A DNA stretch of 64,000 bases, taken from NCBI RefSeq assembly GCF_000342005.1, contig NZ_AOHO01000058.1:186001-250000 (forward strand), read 5' to 3'. Positions 8,081 through 15,949 of the stretch are shown here, in pieces (positions within the stretch are counted from its first letter, which is position 1; every line of letters begins with the position of its first letter). The translations under genes were made by a program, and so were the position numbers. Below the pieces are notes generated by a model. It worked only from the letters and a program-made list of their open reading frames with translations, was not told where the DNA came from and searched no databases. This DNA comes from Amycolatopsis decaplanina DSM 44594 (lineage in GTDB: Bacteria > Actinomycetota > Actinomycetes > Mycobacteriales > Pseudonocardiaceae).

Positions 8081-8416
8081 ATGTCCCTTTCCGTCGTCAC
8101 TGATGAAACCTTCCAAAAGCTCGTCCTGGACCAGGACAAGCCCGTCCTGGTGGACTTCTGGGCGCAGTGGTGCCCGCCCTGCCACATGATCGCGCCGGTG
8201 CTCGCGGAGATCGCCGAGGAACGCGCCGGCTCGCTGCTCATCCGCAAGCTCAACTCCGACGAAAACCCGCTCACGGCCAGGAATTATCAGGTCATGTCGC
8301 TGCCGACACTGATTCTCTTCCGTGATGGCGGTCCGGTGTGGACGACCGTCGGCGCCCGGCCGAAGGCCAAGCTGCTCGCCGACCTGGACGCCGTTCTGCG
8401 ACCGGCCGGCGTCTGA
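8081..8416 (+). CDS. Thioredoxin with a WCPPC active site
   Basis: A 111-residue single-domain thioredoxin. The strand VLVDFWAQ leads into the active site W-C-P-P-C (Cys31 and Cys34), and the conserved cis-proline is in SLPTLILFRDG. Canonical thioredoxins carry CGPC; CPPC in the same position changes redox potential and is seen in a minority of thioredoxins. No signal peptide, so it acts in the cytoplasm. It starts on the base after the MerR stop codon, making it the likely regulatory target and partner of that regulator. Confidence 0.9.
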   Translation: MSLSVVTDETFQKLVLDQDKPVLVDFWAQWCPPCHMIAPVLAEIAEERAGSLLIRKLNSDENPLTARNYQVMSLPTLILFRDGGPVWTTVGARPKAKLLADLDAVLRPAGV

Positions 8417-8426
8417 GCACCCTTCC

Positions 8427-8478
8427 GTCCTCGTGAGTGGTAAGGACGGTTAGAACCGTCCTTACCACTCACGAGGAC
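8427..8478. repeat. 52-bp palindrome, family A, copy 1 (inverted orientation)
   Basis: A near-perfect inverted repeat immediately downstream of the thioredoxin gene. Each arm contains TCGTGAGTGGTAAGGACGGT or its complement. The asymmetric centre reads TTAGAA, the reverse complement of the centre in the other copies, so this copy is flipped. No U-tract follows. It may serve as a transcription-ending or mRNA-protecting hairpin. Confidence 0.85.
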
Positions 8479-8597
8479 GTTAATTGTGTTGCGCGAGGGG
8501 TCGCTCGTTCGCATCCTTCTCGCATGACTTCGACCCTCGCCCTCCTGCCTCCGTCCTCCGTCGTCCGACGGGTGCGCGTGCAGCAGCAGGCCGGGTC

Positions 8598-9248
8598 ATG
8601 GCGGAGGCCGACACCTGTCCGACCGTGAGCGTCGCGCTCGTCGCGGGCCTGCTCGCCGGGTATGGCATCGCCATTCCGGTCGGCGCGGTCGCGACCTATC
8701 TGGTGATACTGACAGCCAGGGCAGGACTCAAGATCGGTGCGTACGCCGCGCTGGGCGTCGCCACGGCCGACGGGCTTTACGCCCTGGTCGCGGTCCTCGG
8801 TGGCGGCAGGCTCATCCCGGTCATCGAGCCGATCGCCGTACCGCTGCGCTGGGTTTCGGTGGTGGTACTGCTCGGGCTGGCCGTCCACATCGGATTCACA
8901 GGAGTCCGGAACTTCCGCGACTCCGCGAAAACCGAGGTGACCGACCCGGTCGCGATCGGACCGGTGAAGGCCTACGTGAGCCTGCTCGGGATCACCCTGC
9001 TGAACCCGACGACGGTGGTGTACTTCGCGGCGCTCGCGCTCGGCAGCGAGGACATGGCCGCGGCGAGCGGAGCGGAACACGTCGTCTTCGTGCTCGCGGC
9101 GTTCGCGGCCTCGGCCAGCTGGCAATTGTTCCTCGCGGGCGGCGGCGCCGTGCTCGGCAGGGCGTTGACCGGACGCCGTGGACGCCTGGTGACCGCGCTG
9201 GCGTCCAGTGTGCTCATCACCGTGCTCGGCCTGCGCCTGCTCTGGTGA
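8598..9248 (+). CDS. LysE/RhtB family amino-acid exporter
   Basis: A 216-residue integral membrane protein with six hydrophobic segments, the usual LysE topology. The first carries GYGIAIPVGAVATYLV, matching the family signature G-x-x-x-P-G. A cytoplasmic loop (TGVRNFRDSAKTEVTD) precedes the second half, which includes the conserved LLGITLLNPTTVVYF. Members export amino acids or small cationic compounds; the substrate is unknown. I took ATG 8598; a GTG at 8625 (VSVALVAG) gives a start closer to the first membrane segment. Confidence 0.82.
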   Translation: MAEADTCPTVSVALVAGLLAGYGIAIPVGAVATYLVILTARAGLKIGAYAALGVATADGLYALVAVLGGGRLIPVIEPIAVPLRWVSVVVLLGLAVHIGFTGVRNFRDSAKTEVTDPVAIGPVKAYVSLLGITLLNPTTVVYFAALALGSEDMAAASGAEHVVFVLAAFAASASWQLFLAGGGAVLGRALTGRRGRLVTALASSVLITVLGLRLLW

Positions 9249-9306
9249 CGGAAACGGCCTGGAATCGAGGACCGTGACTGTCCGCATGGGTTGCGAAGCT
9301 GCCCTC

Positions 9307-9744
9307 ATGACCGAAACCCAGGAACGTCCCGCCTCCCTCCACTCCTACCTCGCCTACAGCGACGCCCCGAAGGCGCTTCGCTGGCTTGAACGCGCCTTCG
9401 GCTTCGAGACCGTCATGGAGTTCCCCGACGACAAGGGGCTGATCCAGCATGCCGAACTGCGGCTCGGCGGCGCCTCCATCACCGTGTTCAGCGCGGAAGA
9501 GGACTACGACCGCCCGGCACGCAAGGGCGAAACCGTCGGCCATGGTCTGTACGTGAGCCTTCCGACGCAGGAAGCCGTGGACGCCGTCTTCGCGTCCGCC
9601 CTCGAAGCCGGCGCGACGCCGCTCTGGGAACCGGCGAACACCGAATGGGGTAACTATCGTTGCCGCGTCGACGATCTCGAAGGCTACGAATGGACTTTTG
9701 GCACGCACGTCCCCGGGGTGCCGCAGACCGACTGGAGCCATTGA
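9307..9744 (+). CDS. VOC family (glyoxalase-like) protein
   Basis: A 145-residue vicinal-oxygen-chelate protein with two beta-alpha-beta-beta-beta modules: the first begins LHSYLAYSDAPKALRWLE and includes IQHAELRLGGASI; the second begins HGLYVSLPTQEAVDAVF and ends GYEWTFGTH. This layout is shared by glyoxalase, bleomycin-resistance and PhnB-like proteins. Potential metal ligands (His in the first module, Glu in YEWTF) are present, but substrate and even enzymatic activity cannot be assigned. It lies convergent to the disrupted S9 peptidase gene. Confidence 0.8.
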   Translation: MTETQERPASLHSYLAYSDAPKALRWLERAFGFETVMEFPDDKGLIQHAELRLGGASITVFSAEEDYDRPARKGETVGHGLYVSLPTQEAVDAVFASALEAGATPLWEPANTEWGNYRCRVDDLEGYEWTFGTHVPGVPQTDWSH

Positions 9745-9749
9745 TGGGG

Positions 9750-9795
9750 CTCGTGAGTGGTAAGGACGGTTCTAACCGTCCTTACCACTCACGAG
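9750..9795. repeat. 46-bp palindrome, family A, copy 2
   Basis: Starts six bases after the VOC stop codon, between two convergent genes. Arms run from CTCGTGAGTGGTAAGGACGG to the complementary CCGTCCTTACCACTCACGAG around a TTCTAA centre. Same arm sequence as the copies at 23682 and 40568. Confidence 0.9.
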
Positions 9796-9831
9796 GCTCG
9801 TCACCAGGACACGCCACGTTCGCCCCGCTCC

Positions 9832-11590
9832 TCAATGAAGCAACCGCGCGAACCACTCACGGGAGCGGCGGAGCAGATCCAGCTGGTATTCCCGTCCGTG
9901 GATCCGATGTCCTTCGCCGGGATAGACGACGAGGTCGTGTTCGACGCCGAAATGGCGTAGCGCGCGGTGGAAGAATTCCGCCTGGGACAACGGGACGTTC
10001 GTGTCGTCCGCACCGTGCACGATCAGCACGGGAGTCTCGATCTTCGACGCGTGGGAGATCGGGCTCAGCCGATCGTGCCGGTGCGGACCTTCCCCTTCCC
10101 AGCCGGTGCTTCCGCCGAGCACGGCATCGTAAGGACCGAATTCGCCGGTCGCGGCGAGCATCCCCCAGTCGCAGATTCCGGCCACCATCAGGGCCGCCTT
10201 GAACCGGCCGGTCTGCCCGACCGCCCAGGCCGTCATGAAACCGCCGTGACTCCCGCCCACGATCCCCAGCCGGTCCGGATCGGCGACCCCTTCGGCGACG
10301 AGGAGGTCGATCCCGGTTTCGATGTCCCTCCATTCTTCGAGGCCGACACGTCCGGCGACCGAAGCGGCGAACTCGTGGCCATGGCCTTGTCCCCCACGGG
10401 GATTCGGCAGGAAGACGGCGTGCCCCGCCGACGCCAGCCACTGCGCGGACGGGAACCAGCCGAGGCGGAACCCGTCCGCGTACCGGTCGTACGGTCCGCC
10501 GTGCGGGATCGTGATCAGGGAGAAAGGTCCGTCGTCCCGCGTCTTTCCCGGCGGAAGGACGAGCAAGCCGTCCAGGGCGAGACCGTCGAAAGCCTTGTAG
10601 GCCAAACGTTCCTGCGACCCCCACTCGATTCCGTCGAATTCCGGTGCCATGTCGCTGATCCGCGTCAAAGCTCCGCCCGAAGGTCCACTGTGGACATTCT
10701 TCGGATGGTGGGCGGTGCTCAGAACGATGGCCACGATCTCGCCGTTCGAGGCGATCGCGTCCGCTTGACCGCGCCAGAACGACACTTCACCGGACCCGAG
10801 CCGATGAAGGGCGGTGTCGAGCCCGTCGGCGACGAGCATCAGCGGAGGGCCGGACTCGACCTGCACGAGCCTGAGCGGACAGGCCGATTCCGGTGTCAGG
10901 TTCCGATGCTCCCCCGTTTCCGCGGGAACATCGAAGACCCCCCCGGCCACCCACCCTCCCCAGGGTCGCGAGATACGCGATGTGCCAGCTGTCGCCATCC
11001 CGCCACCAGACCGGGCTCGTGACCTCGAACGAGGTCTTCCCGAGATCTCGCCGTTCCCCGGTTTCCAGGTCCAGCAGGGAAAGCCGGGGTTCGAGCCCGC
11101 CGGGATCGAGTTCGGGCGTCGGCCAGGTGAGTACGGCGAGCGCCTTGCCGTCCTGACGACCGGCGACCTCGACCACGTGGTCTTCGATCAGTGTGGTGAT
11201 CTCACCGGTCTTCGGGTCGAAGCTCCGCAGCCGCGCCGGGCGAAGGCTTTCGCTCCAGACCCAGATGTCCGCGACCGGCGTCTCGTCCTCTGCGATGAAC
11301 ACGATCCGGTCGCGCATCGGGACGAACCCGGTGATTTCGCTCTCCCAGGCGAACAGCGGTCCGTCCACCGTGTGGACCTGGCCGTCCCGCAGGAAGTAGA
11401 GGGAGTCCGACAACCACTTCGGCGAGGTGCCCTCGGCCAGCTTCCGGGGCTCTCCGCCGCTGTCCGCGAGCCAGATTTCGGGGACGCCTTTGGTGACGGT
11501 CTCGACCTGGTAAGCGATCCGGAGTCCGTCCGGGGACAGCGCGGGTTCCGACGGGACATGGTGGTCGACGATCAGCTCAGCGGTCAGCAT
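9832..11590 (-). pseudogene. S9 family prolyl oligopeptidase-like peptidase, reading frame broken by one base
   Basis: The catalytic half is intact in one frame (stop 9832): GGSHGGFMTA (Ser), HGADDTNVP (Asp) and GEGHRIHG (His). The beta-propeller half is in another frame, beginning MLTAELIVDHHVPSEPALSP at ATG 11590. Joining them needs a shift near 10938-10944, where the minus strand has seven G residues; with six G the frame reads on through GVFDVPAETGEHRNLTPES. The span is 1759 nt, one more than a multiple of three, consistent with a one-base insertion that would otherwise encode 585 residues. Either a real frameshift or a sequencing/assembly error. Confidence 0.75.
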
Positions 11591-12031
11591 GTGTTCATAC
11601 TGCAGAAAAAACTTCCCCAGGTCGTCGAGCCAGTTTCCCGTGCCTTGTTCGCGCCAGCTCGGTTCTTCGTGGCCGTCGAGGAAAGTGCCCTGTTCGATCA
11701 GCGTCAGCCGGGTGCCGTCGCCTTCGGCCTCGAACAGGACCGTCGTGACCGACACGGTCGCCAGGACGTCGTCCGCGGAGAGCGTCCCCGCGTAGACGAT
11801 CCGCTCGTTTTCCGCGATGTCCTCGTAGCGCGCGTCGAAAACCATCCGCTTGCCGCCGGCGGGGCCGCTGATGGTCTCGCGGCCGCCGACGCGGAAGTCC
11901 AGGGAATGCCCGCCCCCGGGCACGGTGATCCAGCCGGCTTTCGCGGCGGGATCCGCCCAAGCCGCGAAAACGCGGTCCGGCGGCACGGGGTAGACGCGCT
12001 CGAGGGTGAAAGTGGCGTGTTTGACGGTCAT
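10787..12031 (-). CDS. SRPBCC (AHSA1-type) protein, open into the propeller half of the S9 peptidase
   Basis: ATG 12031 opens a START-like SRPBCC domain of about 145 residues (RVYPVPPDRVFAAWADP at the N-terminus, WLDDLGKFFLQYE at its end), then reads straight into the S9 peptidase propeller and ends out of frame at 10787. The junction lies at a run of six T (minus strand, 11611-11606). With five T the SRPBCC frame would stop at a TGA overlapping the peptidase ATG; with seven T it would stop at 11595. So the fusion may be real or an indel artefact. The ATG overlaps the upstream arsR stop, a common ArsR-SRPBCC operon layout. Confidence 0.65.
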   Translation of the reverse strand: MTVKHATFTLERVYPVPPDRVFAAWADPAAKAGWITVPGGGHSLDFRVGGRETISGPAGGKRMVFDARYEDIAENERIVYAGTLSADDVLATVSVTTVLFEAEGDGTRLTLIEQGTFLDGHEEPSWREQGTGNWLDDLGKFFLQYEHMLTAELIVDHHVPSEPALSPDGLRIAYQVETVTKGVPEIWLADSGGEPRKLAEGTSPKWLSDSLYFLRDGQVHTVDGPLFAWESEITGFVPMRDRIVFIAEDETPVADIWVWSESLRPARLRSFDPKTGEITTLIEDHVVEVAGRQDGKALAVLTWPTPELDPGGLEPRLSLLDLETGERRDLGKTSFEVTSPVWWRDGDSWHIAYLATLGRVGGRGGLRCSRGNGGASEPDTGIGLSAQARAGRVRPSADARRRRARHRPSSARVR

Positions 12032-12360
12032 GACCTGTTCCCTTCGTCGGAGTCCAGAAAGCCCCCAAGGCGATCGAGCCGATGTTCCCAGCCGGTGCGC
12101 TGTCCGCCGAGCCACTCCTCGGCCAGCCGCAGACCGTCCGGTTCGAGGTGGCAGGTGCGGACGCGCCCCGCCTTCTCCGACCGGACGAGCCCGCTCGCCT
12201 CCAACACTTGGAGGTGCTGCATCACGGCGGGCAGCGACATCGACAACGGCTGCGCGAGCTCCCCCACCGAGGCGGGTCCCCGGGTGAGGCGCTCGATCAT
12301 TTCGCGACGCGTCCCGTCGGACAGCGCCTTGAACACCTGGTCCATCCGTTGGTTAGGCAC
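12028..12360 (-). CDS. ArsR family transcriptional regulator
   Basis: A winged-helix repressor of about 110 residues: QVFKALSDGTRREMIERL, then the recognition region PLSMSLPAVMQHLQVLEASG and the wing KAGRVRTCHLEP. No metal-site cysteine pair of the CXC type is visible, in line with the subgroup that pairs with SRPBCC domain genes. GTG 12360 and ATG 12345 are both possible starts; the first overlaps the operator dyad. Its stop overlaps the SRPBCC start by four bases. It probably represses its own operon. Confidence 0.85.
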   Translation of the reverse strand: MPNQRMDQVFKALSDGTRREMIERLTRGPASVGELAQPLSMSLPAVMQHLQVLEASGLVRSEKAGRVRTCHLEPDGLRLAEEWLGGQRTGWEHRLDRLGGFLDSDEGNRS

Positions 12361-12409
12361 ATGCTTAACTATCCGCCCACGCCGGGCATTAGTCAAGTGA
12401 TTGCTTAAC
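12352..12409. promoter_or_regulatory. Two related 18-bp dyads in front of arsR, probable operator pair
   Basis: Dyad 1 (12352-12369) reads GTTAGGCACATGCTTAAC, nearly self-complementary. Dyad 2 (12392-12409) reads GTCAAGTGATTGCTTAAC with the same half-site GTTAAGCA on the minus strand. Centres are 40 bp apart, about four helical turns. Position upstream of and over the arsR start fits autoregulation. Confidence 0.55.
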
Positions 12410-12412
12410 TTT

Positions 12413-13111
12413 CTAGCTTTCCGCGGTCATGCCTTCGACGAGCAACCATTGCGAGGCGAGGTACGAGGTCAGCACGAAGGTCTCCAGATTGGCCCGCACC
12501 CGCTCGCTGGTGACGAAGTTGCGGCGGATCAGGATCGCCAAATCCGACGCGGAGAACAGCAGCGCGCCGACGGCGATCCAGGTCCGGCGATCACGCGACG
12601 GAACCACCATCCCGCCCGAGACCTTCGCCTTCGGCGCCAAGGCCGGGTCGGCCGCGAGGGTCGACGTCGTGCTCAGCAGGCCTCCGTAGACCGAAAGCAC
12701 CGAAGAGACCGGAGACGGCTTCGGCAGCGCCATCGCGACCGCGGCCGCCGCCCACGCCGCCAGCCGGGGCGGCGCGGTCGCCGCGCGCGGACGAGCGCCG
12801 CGACGCCACAGCAGCGCGGAGTACAGCACCTGCATCACGCCGAACGACGTCGCACCTTTGATCAGCTCGCCGTCCTCGTCGGACCTGCCCATGAAGTGGT
12901 CGCCCGCCCCCGCGGCGATCAACGCGGCGACGAGCAGGCCCTTCTCCCCCGGCGCGAGCCCCCGCGAACGCGCGACCCGGGCGGCGAGCACCGGGACGGC
13001 GGCCGGCTTGGTCGCGAGCCGCAGCTTCCGATTGCCTGTCCTGGCGGAGTACACCGTGCCGATCGCGGCGGCGCCGAACAACACCCGTTCGGCGAACTTG
13101 AGGGTCTTCAC
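12413..13111 (-). CDS. Lysoplasmalogenase family (YhhN/TMEM86) membrane protein
   Basis: A 232-residue protein with about seven or eight hydrophobic segments. Family features are the conserved KPAAVPVL in the first loop, GAGDHFM (acidic/His motif shared by YhhN/TMEM86) and the second motif LLFSASDLAILIRR near the C-terminus. Eukaryotic TMEM86 cleaves the vinyl ether bond of lysoplasmalogens; the bacterial role is not established. GTG 13111 has a strong ribosome binding site (CCGGAGGTGG). It follows arsR in the opposite orientation order and is a separate minus-strand unit. Confidence 0.78.
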   Translation of the reverse strand: MKTLKFAERVLFGAAAIGTVYSARTGNRKLRLATKPAAVPVLAARVARSRGLAPGEKGLLVAALIAAGAGDHFMGRSDEDGELIKGATSFGVMQVLYSALLWRRGARPRAATAPPRLAAWAAAAVAMALPKPSPVSSVLSVYGGLLSTTSTLAADPALAPKAKVSGGMVVPSRDRRTWIAVGALLFSASDLAILIRRNFVTSERVRANLETFVLTSYLASQWLLVEGMTAES

Positions 13112-13172
13112 TGACCACCTCCGGAACTTATTTCCGGGTAAGTTACCAGTCGGTCAGCGCTCGGGGCTTCCG

Positions 13173-14156
13173 CTAAACGGCCTCACGGAAGGTGTTCCGG
13201 TACGCGCTCGGCGACACTCCCAGCGCCGCCTGCAGATGCTGGCGCAGTGACGCGGCGGTCCCGAAGCCCGCCTCGGTGGCGACCTTGTCCACCGGCAGAT
13301 CGGTCTCTTCGAGCAGCTGACGGGCCCGCTCGATCCGCTGCTGGGTCAGCCACTGCAACGCCGAAATCCCGACTTCGTCGCGGAATCGCCGCGTGAACGT
13401 CCGCGTGCTCATCGCCTCTTTCGCCGCCAGCTCGCGCAACGTCAGCGGCCTGTCGAGGTTTTCCAGCGCCCAGGCCCGCGCCGCCGCCGTCGACGAGGAC
13501 TGCGGCTCCGGCACCGGACGCCGGATGAACTGCGCCTGCCCGCCCTCGCGATGCGGCGAGACGACCGTTCCGCGCGCGACCTCGTTCGCGACCGCGGCAC
13601 CGTGATCGCACCGGATCATGTGCAGGCAAAGGTCGATCCCGGACGCGACGCCCGCCGCGGTCAGCACGTTCCCGTCGTCGGTGTAGAGCACGTTGGGATC
13701 GAGGGCGACTTTCGGGAACTTCGCCTGGAAGTCCAGCGCCGAGCGCCAGTGCGTGGTCGCCTTCCGGCCGTCGAGCAGGCCGGCGGCGGCGAGGACGAAG
13801 GCACCCGTGCAGATCGACGCGATCCTGGCCTCCGGCCGGATCAGCTCCAACGCCCGCGCGAGCGGTTCGGTGAGGTCGTGCCCCGAGGGTTCGTATTCGG
13901 TGGACGACGCCGGGATGACGACGGTGTCGGCCTCGGCCAGCACCTCCGGGCCGAAGCCGACCGAGATGGTGACGTCGGCGTCGGTCCGGATCTGCCCCGG
14001 TTCCGGCGTACAGGTGACGACCTCGTAGAGCGGCTCGCCGTCGGCCGACTTGGCCGTGCCGAACAGCCTGGTGACGATGCCCAGCTCCATCACCAGCATT
14101 CCGTGCCGGACCAGCACTGCGACCCGATGGCGGCCGGGATGCGCGAAAAAGCCCAT
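13173..14156 (-). CDS. GlxA family AraC-type transcriptional regulator
   Basis: A 327-residue regulator with an N-terminal DJ-1/PfpI-like amidotransferase domain (about 5-190), including the nucleophile-elbow motif SICTGAFVLAAAGLLDGR, followed by an AraC/XylS double HTH (about 225-322) with MSTRTFTRRFRDEVG and the second helix set ending SPSAYRNTF. The cofactor domain of this group usually senses a metabolite rather than being catalytic. An upstream in-frame start at 14183 is possible. It is divergent from the quinone reductase gene only about 70 bp away, which is its most likely target. Confidence 0.87.
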   Translation of the reverse strand: MGFFAHPGRHRVAVLVRHGMLVMELGIVTRLFGTAKSADGEPLYEVVTCTPEPGQIRTDADVTISVGFGPEVLAEADTVVIPASSTEYEPSGHDLTEPLARALELIRPEARIASICTGAFVLAAAGLLDGRKATTHWRSALDFQAKFPKVALDPNVLYTDDGNVLTAAGVASGIDLCLHMIRCDHGAAVANEVARGTVVSPHREGGQAQFIRRPVPEPQSSSTAAARAWALENLDRPLTLRELAAKEAMSTRTFTRRFRDEVGISALQWLTQQRIERARQLLEETDLPVDKVATEAGFGTAASLRQHLQAALGVSPSAYRNTFREAV

Positions 14157-14227
14157 GGCTCGATTCTTGCACATGTTGTCCATCGGGCCACTCGTTTCGG
14201 CCGCCGGATCGCGCGACGGTGGGAGGC

Positions 14228-15010
14228 ATGAACGTGCTGTGGATCTTCGCCCATCCGGAACCCCGTTCCCTCGGCGGCTCGCTGCGCGACGAAGGGTTGC
14301 GCACCCTCCGCGCGCAGGGCGCCGACGTCCGGGAATCCGATCTGTACGCGATGAAGTGGAAGCCCGTCGTCGACGCCGACGACTTCGGCCGGGCCGCTTC
14401 CACGGACCGGCTCATCGTCGGCTCGACATCGAAGGACGCCTTCGAGACCGGCGAACTCGGCGAGGACATCAGCGCCGAGCACGAAAAGCTGACGTGGGCG
14501 GACACCGTGATCATCCAATTCCCGCTGTGGTGGTACGGAATGCCCGCCATCCTCAAGGGCTGGTTCGACCGCGTCTTCGTCAAGGGTTTCGCCTACGGCG
14601 TCCAGCGTCCCGACGGCCGGACGGCGCGCTACGGCGAAGGGGCCCTGGCCGGCAAACGCGCCATGGTCGTACTGACCGCGGGTGCGCCGGAGGCCACGAT
14701 CGGACCGCGCGGCGTGAACGGCGAGATCGGCGACCTGCTGTTCCCGTTGCAGCACGGGACACTCTGGTACGCGGGCATGTCCGTCCTTCCCCCGCTGACG
14801 ATCTGCGGCGCCGACCGCGTTTCGCCCGAGCAGTACGAGACCGCCGCCGAATCGCTGCGCGAACGTCTGCGCACACTGTCCACTCAGGACCCGATCCCGT
14901 TCCGGCGCCAGAACGGAGGCGACTACGACGACGAGCTGATCCTGCGCGACGACCTCGCGCCGGGACGGACCGGCATCGGCGTCCACATGTCTTCCTCACG
15001 GACCGTTTGA
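14228..15010 (+). CDS. NAD(P)H dehydrogenase (quinone) / flavodoxin-fold oxidoreductase
   Basis: A 260-residue flavodoxin-like protein of the MdaB/KefF/NQO1 type. FMN/FAD-binding features: VLWIFAHPEPRSLGGSLRD at the N-terminus, the conserved IIQFPLWWYGMPAILKGWFD segment, and VVLTAGAPE. These enzymes perform two-electron quinone reduction with NAD(P)H. GGGAGG sits only one base before ATG 14228, so start choice is uncertain; GTG 14219 is the alternative. It is divergently transcribed from the GlxA-type regulator, suggesting quinone- or aldehyde-responsive control. Confidence 0.82.
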   Translation: MNVLWIFAHPEPRSLGGSLRDEGLRTLRAQGADVRESDLYAMKWKPVVDADDFGRAASTDRLIVGSTSKDAFETGELGEDISAEHEKLTWADTVIIQFPLWWYGMPAILKGWFDRVFVKGFAYGVQRPDGRTARYGEGALAGKRAMVVLTAGAPEATIGPRGVNGEIGDLLFPLQHGTLWYAGMSVLPPLTICGADRVSPEQYETAAESLRERLRTLSTQDPIPFRRQNGGDYDDELILRDDLAPGRTGIGVHMSSSRTV

Positions 15011-15035
15011 CCAAATATCACTTCGCGGTTATATT
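15007..15035 (+). promoter_or_regulatory. Sigma70-type promoter for the tandem SRPBCC gene
   Basis: TTGACC at 15007-15012 and TATATT at 15030-15035 are separated by 17 bp, close to consensus. The -35 overlaps the stop codon of the quinone reductase gene. A leader of about 20 nt then leads to AGGAGGT at 15052-15058, five bases from GTG 15063. Confidence 0.75.
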
Positions 15036-15062
15036 CCCCTAGAGGCACATTAGGAGGTAACC

Positions 15063-15881
15063 GTGAACCCTCGCGCCCGGTTGGAAACCGTCGGAGAACG
15101 TCCCGCGCTGCGGATCGAACGCCGTCTCGCGCACCGCCCGGAGCGCGTCTGGCGGGCGGTCACCGAACCGTCGGAGCTCGCGAAGTGGTTCCCGGCGGCG
15201 GTCACCGTCGACCTGCGCCCGGGTGGAACGATCGAGTTCACCTTCGAAGGCGAAGAGGCTCCGACAGTGGGCGAGGTCATCGAAGCCGACGAACCTCGCC
15301 TGTTCGCGTTCAGCTGGAACGACGACGTGCTGCGCTGGGAGATCACCCCGGACGGCGACGGCAGCCGTCTGCTGTTCACACATACGTTCGGCCGGGGCGA
15401 ACCCGCCATCGCCCGGATCGCGGCCGGCCGCACCGCCGCCGGCTGGGACAGCTGCCTCGTCGCGCTCACCGCGTCGCTCGACGGCGAAGAACACGAGCAG
15501 CCGAAGGACTGGGTCGGTCCGATCGAGGCCTACGTCGAGGAGTTCGGGCTCGCGGACGGCGAAGTCCTGGAAACCGGCGACGGCAAGATGATCCGCTTCC
15601 GCCGTGACCTTGTCTGGAAACCCCTGGACGATGTCTGGGCCCTTCTCACCGCCGAAAAGGCCGCGGGCACGATCATCCGCGAAGAACCCCCGCGGCTGCT
15701 GGAGTTCTCGCTGCCACAGGGCGGCGTCGTCCGCTGGGGGTTCAGCCACTCCGACCTCGAAGGCACCATGGTCGAGGTGACCCAGACCGTCCCAGCCGGA
15801 CACGAAGACGCCGTGCCCGAGGCGTTGCGAAGCTGGCGCGAGAAGCTGAAGGAGTTCTTCGCGGCGGCGCACGGAAGCTGA
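15063..15881 (+). CDS. Tandem SRPBCC (AHSA1-like) domain protein
   Basis: A 272-residue protein with two START/Bet v1-like domains. Domain 1 (about 1-145) is recognisable by RRLAHRPERVWRAVTEP, SELAKWFPA and AAGWDSCLVAL; domain 2 (about 160-272) repeats the logic with IRFRRDLVWKPLDDVWALL and SWREKLKEFFAA. The fold forms a cavity for hydrophobic ligands; no catalytic function can be stated. The start is well supported by AGGAGGT at five bases and a near-consensus promoter. Neighbours share no obvious pathway. Confidence 0.82.
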   Translation: MNPRARLETVGERPALRIERRLAHRPERVWRAVTEPSELAKWFPAAVTVDLRPGGTIEFTFEGEEAPTVGEVIEADEPRLFAFSWNDDVLRWEITPDGDGSRLLFTHTFGRGEPAIARIAAGRTAAGWDSCLVALTASLDGEEHEQPKDWVGPIEAYVEEFGLADGEVLETGDGKMIRFRRDLVWKPLDDVWALLTAEKAAGTIIREEPPRLLEFSLPQGGVVRWGFSHSDLEGTMVEVTQTVPAGHEDAVPEALRSWREKLKEFFAAAHGS

Positions 15882-15949
15882 TCTCCACCCAGGGGATGAC
15901 CTCCGCCGGACGGACGCGGGAACGCCGCCCGTCCGGCTAGGTTCGCCGT

